A DNA stretch of 12,349 nt from Bacillota bacterium. Lineage in GTDB: Bacteria; Bacillota; Clostridia; Saccharofermentanales; DTU023. Positions 1 through 6,658 of this stretch are shown here, one piece after another. Each line of letters begins with the position of its first letter. The stretch's first letter is position 1. Below the pieces are notes generated by a model. It was not told the origin of the DNA, ran no database searches, and worked only from the letters and a program-made list of their open reading frames with translations. The translations under genes and the position numbers were made by a program. The DNA lies in NCBI GenBank assembly GCA_023388605.1, contig JAEWFX010000057.1, positions 1-12,349 on the forward strand, given 5' to 3'.

Positions 1-219
1 CCACTGCTCTTCGGTGCTCATAAACTAGGCTTGTCGTCACCTGAGCGCATCATGTACGTGGGAGATGCTATCTACGATATACAAGCAGCTAAGAATGGTG
101 GATTTATCTCAGCAGGCGTCAATTGGACTTCCATCCCCGTCGAGACTTTACTGGCCGAGAAACCAGCTTACTTGATCGAGAGACCGACCGCTCTCTCACA
201 TGTCGTGAAAGCTCTATAA
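1..219 (+). CDS. HAD-superfamily hydrolase, C-terminal fragment (5' end outside window)
   Basis: The open frame runs in from the window edge and gives 72 C-terminal residues ending at a TAA stop. Visible residues 18-34 contain MYVGD followed by AIYD and IQAAKNGG. This is HAD motif IV (GDxxxD), which holds the acidic Mg-binding residues (D22 and D26 of the fragment). The pattern is typical of the phosphoglycolate phosphatase/PpaX-like HAD group, which removes phosphate from small metabolites in the cytosol. The nucleophile motif I (DxDxT), motif II and the cap domain lie outside the window, so the substrate cannot be predicted. A TTG at base 31 is in frame, but coding sense continues upstream of it, so it is not the start. 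It is the only plus-strand gene here and converges on the EF-G-like gene. Confidence 0.85.
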   Translation, partial: PLLFGAHKLGLSSPERIMYVGDAIYDIQAAKNGGFISAGVNWTSIPVETLLAEKPAYLIERPTALSHVVKAL

Positions 220-252
220 TTCCAGCAAATCACAGAATATTTTTCTGTAACG

Positions 253-282
253 TAAAAGAGTGAGCCGAGGCTCACTCTTTTA
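253..282. terminator. Bidirectional intrinsic terminator between converging genes
   Basis: A 14-bp perfect inverted repeat (253-266 and 269-282) encloses a central GA, giving an effective CGAG tetraloop. The arms begin with an A-run and end with a T-run, so both strands read as a GC-containing stem followed by T residues. It lies 33 bases after the HAD stop and 17 bases beyond the EF-G-like stop, so it can end both converging transcripts. Confidence 0.9.
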
Positions 283-299
283 ATACAAACTAACTAGTT

Positions 300-2375
300 C
301 TATTCTTCTTCGACCTGGGCAGCGGCGATGACTTTATTCGATACATCGTTAGGAGCTTGCTCATAGCGGGCAAACTTGACTGTGAACCAGCCACGTCCCT
401 GTGTCATCGACTTGAGATCAGTAGCATACTTAGCTATCTCTGACATCGGTGCTTCAGCTTCGACGATCTGGAAGCCTGGCTCTGTCTCATCTGGACCCAT
501 ACCTAAGATACGACCACGGCGTTTTGTGATATCGCCCATGATATCTCCGAGGTAATCGTCGGGGATATGTACTTTGACTTCGCTGATAGGCTCTAACAAG
601 ACAGGCGATGCTTGCGGTAAACCATTGCGATAAGCTAATCTGGCTGCTAATTTGAAGGCCATTTCAGAAGAGTCGACATCGTGATATGAACCATCTACTA
701 AGGTAGCACGTAGATTCACTACGGGATAACCGGCGAGAACACCGTGCTCGACTGCTTCTTGCAGACCTTTTTCGACAGCGGGGTGATAGTTCTTAGGAAC
801 AGAACCACCGAAGATTTCCTCACGGAATTCTAGCTCTTCTTGCTCACTGGGCTCAAAGATGATCCATACATCACCGTATTGACCGTGACCACCAGATTGT
901 TTCTTATGTTTACCTTGGACGCGAACTTGCTTGCGTATGGTCTCACGATAAGCTACACGCGGTTCTGAGAGTTTAGCTTCGACATTGTACTTAGCTTTTA
1001 GCTTGGCGCAGAGAACATCGAGCTGTACTTCGCCTAGACCTGACAGCAAGAGTTGGTGAGTCTCGGGATCATTGACCACATCGAAGGACAGATCTTCGTC
1101 GCGCAGACGATTGAGTCCCTGCATGATTTTATCTTCTTCACCCTTCTTGGCAGGTGTAACTGCTAAAGTCAAGCAAGGTTGAGGGAGATTGGCTTTTTTG
1201 ACCACTATCTGTTTGCCCTCTGGACAGAGTGTTTCGTTGGTGAGAGTTTCATTGAGCTTAGTGAGAGCACCTAGATCACCTGCTTTGATCTCTTTGGTCT
1301 CAATCTGTTTCTTACCTTGCAGGAAATACACGCCATTGATACGCTCTTCCTTCTGTTTGTCAGGATTGTAGAGTTTGGTACCATCTTTGAGAGTTCCTGA
1401 CATAACACGGACTAAGGAGATGCGTCCCACGAAGGGGTCGACTATAGTTTTATAGACATAGACTACTGTATCGCCTGCAGGATCAGCTTTTAGCAATACC
1501 GATTCGCCGGAATTATCTGCTTCATAACCCTCACGCATATCTGGTGACGGGAAATATTTGGCGATCATATCCATGGTAAAAGCAATGCCGTAGTTACCTG
1601 CAGCTGAACCCATGAACACAGGGATGATATCACCAGTTAAAATGGCGTGACGTAGACCTTGCTCTTGCTCTTCGATGGAGAATTCGCCACCTTCAAAATA
1701 CTTGTCCATCAGGGTTTCATCTGACTCCGCGATATATTCCTGAAGAGCTTCGTAGTAGCTATCTAAATCATCTTGCAGATGTGTGGGCATATCGCTCTCA
1801 TACTTGCCGCCCTTACCATCGAACAAGTACGCTTGTTTGGCCAAAATATCGATGGCGCCTATGGTTTTCTGTCCCTCTAAAATAGGCAGAACGATGGGCA
1901 CACACTTCCTACCGTAACGCTCTTGGAAAGCTTCTAGCGTCTTATGATAGTCTGCATTGGGCTCATCGATACGATTGATGAAAAGAGCCAGTGGTTGTTT
2001 GCGTTTCATAGCCAGACGCATTGTCTTCTCAGAACCGACAGCTACACCATCCTTAGCACCAGCTACGATCATGACGACATCTGCCACACGCATGGCCAGC
2101 ATCTGATCTGCCAAGAAATCAAAATCACCAGGAGTATCGATTATATTAAACTTATGGTCTTTCCATTCACATGTAGCATAAGCAGTGTTAATGGAGATTC
2201 CACGGCGAATTTCTTCGGCATCAAAGTCAGTAACCGTATTGCCATCTTGAGGTTTTCCCATACGATTGATGACTTTGGCGTTGAAAAGCATTGCTTCTAC
2301 TAATGAGGTCTTACCAGTTCCACCGTGCCCCATAAATGCAATGTTGCGAATTTTATTAACAGGATAATCGTTCAT
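300..2375 (-). CDS. EF-G-like translational GTPase (fusA paralogue, EF-G2 type)
   Basis: The 691-residue product has the full five-domain length of elongation factor G. The GTPase domain shows the P-loop GHGGTGKT (residues 16-23), switch I RGISI (58-62), a G3 element DTPGDFDF (80-87), NRID (134-137) and GSA (256-258). Domain IV has SGGHGQYG (494-501) and the SYHDVDSSEMAFK tip region (563-575). Domain V has LLEPI and DIMGDITKRRGRI. Canonical EF-G reads AHIDAGKT and DTPGHVDF; here the catalytic His position is Asp84, as expected for the EF-G2-like branch rather than the housekeeping translocase. It probably acts at the ribosome as a GTP-binding factor, but its exact role is unknown. I chose the ATG at 2375 because AGGGGG precedes it, and the longer frame (from 2408) would start inside the -10 box. 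It is monocistronic. Confidence 0.92.
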   Translation of the reverse strand: MNDYPVNKIRNIAFMGHGGTGKTSLVEAMLFNAKVINRMGKPQDGNTVTDFDAEEIRRGISINTAYATCEWKDHKFNIIDTPGDFDFLADQMLAMRVADVVMIVAGAKDGVAVGSEKTMRLAMKRKQPLALFINRIDEPNADYHKTLEAFQERYGRKCVPIVLPILEGQKTIGAIDILAKQAYLFDGKGGKYESDMPTHLQDDLDSYYEALQEYIAESDETLMDKYFEGGEFSIEEQEQGLRHAILTGDIIPVFMGSAAGNYGIAFTMDMIAKYFPSPDMREGYEADNSGESVLLKADPAGDTVVYVYKTIVDPFVGRISLVRVMSGTLKDGTKLYNPDKQKEERINGVYFLQGKKQIETKEIKAGDLGALTKLNETLTNETLCPEGKQIVVKKANLPQPCLTLAVTPAKKGEEDKIMQGLNRLRDEDLSFDVVNDPETHQLLLSGLGEVQLDVLCAKLKAKYNVEAKLSEPRVAYRETIRKQVRVQGKHKKQSGGHGQYGDVWIIFEPSEQEELEFREEIFGGSVPKNYHPAVEKGLQEAVEHGVLAGYPVVNLRATLVDGSYHDVDSSEMAFKLAARLAYRNGLPQASPVLLEPISEVKVHIPDDYLGDIMGDITKRRGRILGMGPDETEPGFQIVEAEAPMSEIAKYATDLKSMTQGRGWFTVKFARYEQAPNDVSNKVIAAAQVEEE

Positions 2376-2407
2376 GTTTGCCCCCTTATGTGCAAATTGC
2401 CAAAACA

Positions 2408-2436
2408 ATTATATAATACCGCCTAAAATCTGACAA
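2408..2436 (-). promoter_or_regulatory. Sigma-A-type promoter of the EF-G-like gene
   Basis: On the minus strand there is TTGTCA (2431-2436), a 17-base spacer and a perfect TATAAT (2408-2413). The predicted start near 2401 gives a leader of about 26 bases carrying the AGGGGG ribosome binding site before the ATG at 2375. This is the strongest promoter match in the window. Confidence 0.85.
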
Positions 2437-2471
2437 ACTTCACAAAGGCCTGAAAACCTTGAAAAATGATT

Positions 2472-2505
2472 GGTCAAAGGTTGTTTGGCCAAACTGAAAG
2501 TGACC
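2472..2505. promoter_or_regulatory. Symmetric nested dyad upstream of the EF-G-like promoter (possible operator)
   Basis: A perfect 12-base palindrome, GTTTGGCCAAAC (2483-2494), is flanked at equal distance by GGTCA (2472-2476) and TGACC (2501-2505). The 6-base segments between them are not complementary. The 9-mer TTGGYCAAA also occurs twice in direct orientation, at 2470 and 2485. It lies upstream of the -35 box, roughly -70 to -105 from the predicted start, and beyond the terminator of the neighbouring gene, so a DNA operator is more likely than an RNA structure. The binding protein is unknown. Confidence 0.35.
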
Positions 2506-2538
2506 GATATATAGATTTCGCTTAATTTGAGCAAAACA

Positions 2539-2571
2539 AAACCTCCTAATCTAGAAGCAATTAGGAGGTTT
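2539..2571 (-). terminator. Intrinsic terminator of the DUF4190-like gene
   Basis: A 12-bp perfect inverted repeat (2539-2550 with 2560-2571) has a 9-base loop. Read on the minus strand it is followed by TTTTGTTTT. It begins about 30 bases past the stop of the small membrane protein gene and should end the transcript of the envelope cluster. Confidence 0.9.
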
Positions 2572-2600
2572 AATTTTAAAAAATTATCAATGTATTGAAG

Positions 2601-3110
2601 TTAGTTCAACATCGAACTGATAGCTGCACCCACTACTAAAGCAAAATAAATTTTGAGTAAGATTCCGATGACTGACAATACTAAACCAGCTATGGCCAAT
2701 CCTTTGGCTTTTTTCATGGTGAGAGCAACGCCTGATAAGATGAGACCGATCAAAAGTAAAATCCAGCTCAAGAAAGGAACCCATACGAAGATCAGACCTA
2801 AGAGACCGAGCACAAAACCAGCGATACCTAGGCCATTGGTTTGGCTGGCTGGCATCATCTGAGGAGCCTGATAGTAACCATTGTTGGGGTTGCCATAGTT
2901 AGGATGTACTCCCTGGGGTCTCTGATATTGCTGATTCTGATTGTGAGGCTGCTGTGCGTTATAAGATTGTTGTCCGTTATAGGATTGTTGATATTGACCT
3001 TGTTGATACGGCGGCTGATTGGCAGGTTTCTGATTCATCTGCGTTGGCTGAGCATTAGTCTGACTGACCTGTTCCACTTTTTTCTCTAAATTATTTCCTT
3101 GATTTTCCAT
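2601..3110 (-). CDS. Small membrane protein with Q/N/P-rich N-terminus and DUF4190-like domain
   Basis: This 169-residue protein has two parts. Residues 1-92 are low-complexity and rich in Gln, Asn, Pro and Tyr, including a six-residue repeat of the QQSYNG type around residues 41-58. Residues 93-165 are hydrophobic, with Gly-rich segments (GLGIAGFVLGLLGL, then GLAIAGLVLSVIGILL) separated by a short basic TMKKAKG turn. That pattern resembles the DUF4190 family of small membrane proteins, whose function is unknown. No signal peptide or catalytic motif is visible, so the disordered part is probably cytoplasmic. The ATG at 3110 follows a strong AGGAGGAG site with a spacing of about 6 bases. It lies about 110 bases downstream of the transmembrane hydrolase gene, with no terminator seen between them, so it could be read from that operon as well as from its own promoter. 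Confidence 0.8.
   Translation of the reverse strand: MENQGNNLEKKVEQVSQTNAQPTQMNQKPANQPPYQQGQYQQSYNGQQSYNAQQPHNQNQQYQRPQGVHPNYGNPNNGYYQAPQMMPASQTNGLGIAGFVLGLLGLIFVWVPFLSWILLLIGLILSGVALTMKKAKGLAIAGLVLSVIGILLKIYFALVVGAAISSMLN
2939..2992 (-). repeat. 18-bp tandem repeat coding for a QQSYNx hexapeptide
   Basis: Two close copies with an 18-base period start at 2957 and 2975 (CGTTATA followed by AGATTGTTG or GGATTGTTG on the plus strand). A degenerate third copy lies at 2939-2956. They encode the QQSYNG, QQSYNA and QQPHNQ units of the disordered region. The period is a multiple of three, so copy-number change would keep the frame. Confidence 0.6.
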
Positions 3111-3149
3111 GTGTCTCCTCCTAAAAAACGTTGATAAATAATACTAACA

Positions 3150-3178
3150 AGTCTAACAACCTAGAATTTGTTTGTAAA
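3150..3178 (-). promoter_or_regulatory. Candidate promoter of the DUF4190-like gene
   Basis: On the minus strand TTTACA (3173-3178), a 17-base spacer and TAGACT (3150-3155) lie in the 110-base gap before the gene. The -35 matches 5 of 6 and the -10 only 4 of 6 consensus bases, so this is tentative. A TTGTTAG 7-mer is repeated directly over the -10 area. The same gap holds no hairpin that would end the upstream operon. Confidence 0.35.
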
Positions 3179-3220
3179 TAAATATGATGTGACTTTTGTT
3201 GCTGATTTTGCCTGCCTTAT

Positions 3221-4657
3221 CTATCTTTTGACAGTTCTGGCATAGAGCTCATAGACATCTTCACCGATATCACGCATATCTTCCTTGATATCCTCAACAT
3301 TGTCCTGATCCACCATACCTGCCACGATATATGTACCGATATCGCTGACGATTACATTGACGCACGAACGATTTCTATCGAGTTCTCCGCCTTTGGCATA
3401 GCTATCTTTGACGTGACTAGCAGGAATCTCTTCGCTGAACAGTTCATCTGCATCGTCTTGACGCATGATGTCCAACATTTGCTTAGAACGCTCGGCATTG
3501 ATTAATTCCCCTGCATGCAGTTTTTGCATCAATTCGATCAGATCGTTAGCGGTGGTGTAGTTCTCAGTGACAGGTGGCACTGCTGTTTGCATAAAATATC
3601 TTCCTAATTGCGTATTTGTGCAACCTAGTGAATGACAGTAGTCAGTTACCGCACTCAATCCACCTGCTAGATCGATCAAAACATTACCTGCTGTATTATC
3701 ACTCTCGACCATCATGTAGTAGACGAGATCATACAGAGATAGTTCTGAGACATTCATATTGATGATAACTCCAGATCCACCGACCTTTTGGCTGGAACTG
3801 ATCGCATATTTTTTGTCTAAATCCAGCTTGCCATCTTCCACCAATTGATAGATGTGAGCCATGATAAAGGGCTTGATGGAGCTAGCCGCACGCACCTGAT
3901 TATCACCGTTGACATTGACTTTGCTCCCGGATTCCACATCTAACAATGCATAGGAATAAATATCGTCTGCATCGTAGTAATCAGCGATCAGGGCATTGAA
4001 TGAATCTGAGAATTGCTTAACTAGCGCTGCTGAAGCTGGAGCATTTGGCTGCTCTTGTTGCTCGGAAGATTTAATATCTTTCTTGTCACTCTCTTTAGTT
4101 TGATCTTTAGCGTCCTTGTCTTTTTTAGTGAGCTTATTCTTCTTTCTATTTTGATTTTGTCTAGCTTCATCCTCTTTATCAGTATCTTTGTCATCATCAA
4201 ATCTGTCGTCGTCATCTGATCTGATCACGCTTTGGATTTTATCTACAAAGGGTATAAAATTTCTCACTTTACGGGGGATCAAATTAAGGAAGATGGCACC
4301 GATAAACAGGATAATTACGAGCAGTATACTCAATAAAATCCAAAGCCAGGCCTTACTCTTCTTAGGCTTTACAAATTGCTCTTGAGGATAAGGCTGATAA
4401 ACTGCCGCATCCATGTACACAGGTTGAGGATACATAACCTCAGGCTGAGGTGCTGGAGGATAGCTAGGCTGAGCTGGATATTGTACGACATCCTCAGGCT
4501 GTAATGGCTGAACAAACTCCGTCTGTGGTTGCTCGACGAAACTAGGTTGCGGCTGCTGATTCATCGGTGCATAAGGGTTTTGCTGGGTCGGCAAACTAGG
4601 ATTGAAATTTTGTGGATCTTGCTCTGGGTTAAAGTTTGATTCTGGCTTATCGTTCAC
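3221..4657 (-). CDS. Transmembrane class A beta-lactamase-fold serine hydrolase
   Basis: The 478-residue protein starts with a Q/P-rich, probably cytoplasmic region (1-98), then a KPKKSK stop and one membrane span (about 103-127). A charged Asp/Lys-rich linker (146-205) follows, then an extracellular hydrolase domain (about 212-478). That domain has the serine hydrolase signatures SxxK (S259-K262, in AASSIK), SDN (319-321) and KGG (422-424, in place of KTG). This matches the beta-lactamase/D-Ala-D-Ala peptidase fold; the physiological substrate, perhaps peptidoglycan or a beta-lactam, is unknown. I see no convincing class A omega-loop general-base motif. I chose the GTG at 4657 because AGGTGAT sits at proper distance from it. 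The ATG at 4663 lies too close to that site, and an in-frame ATG at 4732 has no ribosome binding site and lies deep in the upstream gene. It overlaps that gene by 11 bases and is its paralogue. Confidence 0.88.
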   Translation of the reverse strand: MNDKPESNFNPEQDPQNFNPSLPTQQNPYAPMNQQPQPSFVEQPQTEFVQPLQPEDVVQYPAQPSYPPAPQPEVMYPQPVYMDAAVYQPYPQEQFVKPKKSKAWLWILLSILLVIILFIGAIFLNLIPRKVRNFIPFVDKIQSVIRSDDDDRFDDDKDTDKEDEARQNQNRKKNKLTKKDKDAKDQTKESDKKDIKSSEQQEQPNAPASAALVKQFSDSFNALIADYYDADDIYSYALLDVESGSKVNVNGDNQVRAASSIKPFIMAHIYQLVEDGKLDLDKKYAISSSQKVGGSGVIINMNVSELSLYDLVYYMMVESDNTAGNVLIDLAGGLSAVTDYCHSLGCTNTQLGRYFMQTAVPPVTENYTTANDLIELMQKLHAGELINAERSKQMLDIMRQDDADELFSEEIPASHVKDSYAKGGELDRNRSCVNVIVSDIGTYIVAGMVDQDNVEDIKEDMRDIGEDVYELYARTVKR

Positions 4658-5693
4658 TGTCATCACCTTTTTCTTTATAAAGTTTAAAAATCTGAGCACC
4701 GATATCGCTAAAGGCAGTAACAACAGATTCATTGTTACAGTGGTCAGCTATACCAGCTACAACGTATGTACCGTACTTGGTTTCAATCACATTGACACAG
4801 GATCGTGAATCTGGAAGTTCTCCGCCTTTAGCATAACTACTGACTACGTCATCCTGTGGCAATTGCTCACTGAAGACCAGAGTTGCATCTGCTTCCTTCA
4901 TAATATCGATCATTTGCTGATCATATTCTTTAGAAACTAGTTCTCTCTGAGAAAGCTTACCTAAGACCCTTACTAAATCTGCTGATGTAGTGTAGTTCTC
5001 TCTCTCGTCTCCATCGCTTTCATGCATAAATAATCTACCAAAATGTGTATCATTACAACCTATAGATTTAGCATAATTATTTAACTTCTCTAAGCCTCCA
5101 TTTTCAGCGATTAAAATATTACTGGCTGTATTGTCACTGTAAACCATCATATCGAAAATCAATTCCCGCACACTAATCTCACTCAAACCTGAACCGTTGA
5201 TGATTCCTGAACCGCCTACCAAGTCGCTGTCATCAATAGCAATTGTTTTATCGAGCGTGAGTTTCCCGTCAGCTATTTTTTGAAAAGTTGCCGCCATAAT
5301 AAAGACCTTGATTGAGCTAGCAGCACGTAATCTCTGCTCACTCTTAATCTGAAAACCATATCCTGTGGCTGGTTCGATGAAAGCTAGATCATACGCTTCG
5401 CTTATCGGTTCTAAACGCTCACTTATATATTTCTCAAAATCAAGATCTAGTAGTTGTGGCAATTCTTCGGGGATAGTTACTTTAGAAGTTGTTGTTTCAC
5501 TTTTTAATTTTTTAGTCCCAGAAGAGGTCGGCTTTTGAGTGCTGGTAGTTTGTGCAGACTTGCTGGTATCAGAAGGTGCTTCGGTGACTATATTCTCCAG
5601 AGTATGCTTGTGGCAAGCTACTAGACATAGGCTACTTATCAGCAGAATATGAATCAATAAAATCACAAATAGTTTTTTCATCTTATACATCAT
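4647..5693 (-). CDS. Lipoprotein class A beta-lactamase-fold serine hydrolase
   Basis: The 348-residue protein begins with a lysine-containing signal peptide and the lipobox LVAC, so Cys27 would be lipidated and the protein held on the outer face of the membrane. A Ser/Thr-rich linker (about 36-75) precedes the hydrolase domain. Signatures are SxxK (S126-K129, in RAASSIK), SDN (186-188) and KGG (289-291). The C-terminal domain is clearly paralogous to the next gene product: both share AASSIK, ENYTT, AKGGEL and SCVNV segments and have two Cys at matching places (C213 and C299 here). It may be a beta-lactamase or a penicillin-binding-like peptidase acting on the wall; sequence alone cannot decide. 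ATG overlaps the dus stop as ATGA, and I see no clear ribosome binding site, so coupling to dus translation is likely. M5 is an alternative start. Confidence 0.9.
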   Translation of the reverse strand: MMYKMKKLFVILLIHILLISSLCLVACHKHTLENIVTEAPSDTSKSAQTTSTQKPTSSGTKKLKSETTTSKVTIPEELPQLLDLDFEKYISERLEPISEAYDLAFIEPATGYGFQIKSEQRLRAASSIKVFIMAATFQKIADGKLTLDKTIAIDDSDLVGGSGIINGSGLSEISVRELIFDMMVYSDNTASNILIAENGGLEKLNNYAKSIGCNDTHFGRLFMHESDGDERENYTTSADLVRVLGKLSQRELVSKEYDQQMIDIMKEADATLVFSEQLPQDDVVSSYAKGGELPDSRSCVNVIETKYGTYVVAGIADHCNNESVVTAFSDIGAQIFKLYKEKGDDSER

Positions 5694-6658
5694 AAATTAC
5701 TAGCTAAACTATCAATCTGTGCAAGCAGATCATCTAAGTTGCTGATCTGAAAAATAATTGATCTCAGTTTAGCGCTATTATGCATACCCTTTGTGTAAAA
5801 GGCTAATTGACTGCGAAATTCACGTATGCCCACGTATTCGCCATGTTGTTCGACCAATCCTCGGGCATGACGTTTGATAATCTCTAATTTGTGTTCAGCC
5901 GACAGTGTCTCACCAGTAGTCAACTCACGAAAAATCCAAGGTTTTCCTTGTGCTGCTCTACCGATCATCACACCATCACATCCCGTAGCTAACATACGTT
6001 GATAAGAAGCTACATCTTTGACATCGCCATTCCCCCAAACTGGGATAGACACTGCCTCTTTGACCAAGATAATTTGTTTGTAATCCGCTTCGCCGGCATA
6101 GAATTGATCGCGTGTACGAGCATGTACAGCTAGCATAACTACACCTGCTTTTTCTGCTAGACGGGCAATCTCTACGGCGTTTAGATTAGCTTGATCCCAA
6201 CCACTGCGAATTTTTACTGTCACAGGTTTTTGATATTTAGCTGCTGCTACGACAGTCTCAGACATAACACGATATGCTCGATCGGGGTTGAGCATAAGAG
6301 CTGAGCCACTCCCCTGTTTGACTACTTTGGGGACGGGACAACCCATATTTATATCTATGAGGTCACATTGTCCGAAGAGCGGGTGCGTACATATCCTATC
6401 TACAGCTCCAACAAAATCTTCGGGTTCACTACCGAATAATTGTATAGCTAGAGGGTGCTCATTTTCTGCAAACTGTAGGTATCGCTTGCTGCGCTTGAAA
6501 TCAGTGTCATACAAGATACCACGTGCCGACACTAACTCGGTAATCACTAAACCAGCTCCCTGTTCCAGGCATATCTGCCGAAATATACTTTCGGTGGTAC
6601 CTGCCATCGGGGCGAGAGCAAGCGGACGCTCTAATATTTTCTGTACAACACTAGTCAT
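5690..6658 (-). CDS. dus: tRNA-dihydrouridine synthase (DusB-like)
   Basis: The 322-residue flavoenzyme reduces specific uridines in the tRNA D-loop to dihydrouridine in the cytosol, using FMN and NAD(P)H. It has the usual family length. Residues 12-20 (PLALAPMAG) begin the TIM barrel. NMGCPVPKV (104-112) carries the catalytic Cys107. Cofactor and tRNA contacts are marked by VKIRSGW (148-154), VHARTRDQFY (178-187), GNGDV (209-213) and GVMIGRAAQGKPWIF (229-243). The C-terminal helical tRNA-binding part is present (RGLVE and REFRSQLAFYTKG). It overlaps the deacetylase gene by 8 bases upstream and the lipoprotein gene by 4 bases downstream. No strong ribosome binding site precedes the ATG, so translation is probably coupled. 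Its place among envelope enzymes may reflect shared expression rather than shared function. Confidence 0.95.
   Translation of the reverse strand: MTSVVQKILERPLALAPMAGTTESIFRQICLEQGAGLVITELVSARGILYDTDFKRSKRYLQFAENEHPLAIQLFGSEPEDFVGAVDRICTHPLFGQCDLIDINMGCPVPKVVKQGSGSALMLNPDRAYRVMSETVVAAAKYQKPVTVKIRSGWDQANLNAVEIARLAEKAGVVMLAVHARTRDQFYAGEADYKQIILVKEAVSIPVWGNGDVKDVASYQRMLATGCDGVMIGRAAQGKPWIFRELTTGETLSAEHKLEIIKRHARGLVEQHGEYVGIREFRSQLAFYTKGMHNSAKLRSIIFQISNLDDLLAQIDSLASNL

Noticed and set aside
1944..2303. 119-residue plus-strand open frame opposite the EF-G-like gene
   Set aside because: It lies entirely over the conserved GTPase domain in antisense and resembles no family I know.
2376..2408. Eleven-residue N-terminal extension of the EF-G-like protein
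   Set aside because: Its start codon would overlap the -10 box TATAAT, so it would not be in the transcript; AGGGGG points to the ATG at 2375.
2939..2992. CRISPR-like or mobile repeat
   Set aside because: The 18-base copies are contiguous, in frame and inside a low-complexity coding region, without spacers.
3181..3220. Terminator after the transmembrane hydrolase gene
   Set aside because: I found no stem followed by a T-run in this stretch; read-through into the DUF4190-like gene is as likely.
4663..4732. Longer N-termini for the transmembrane hydrolase (ATG at 4732 or 4663)
   Set aside because: The ATG at 4732 has no ribosome binding site and lies deep inside the paralogue's coding region. 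The ATG at 4663 is only about 2 bases from the ribosome binding site, whereas the GTG at 4657 has good spacing.
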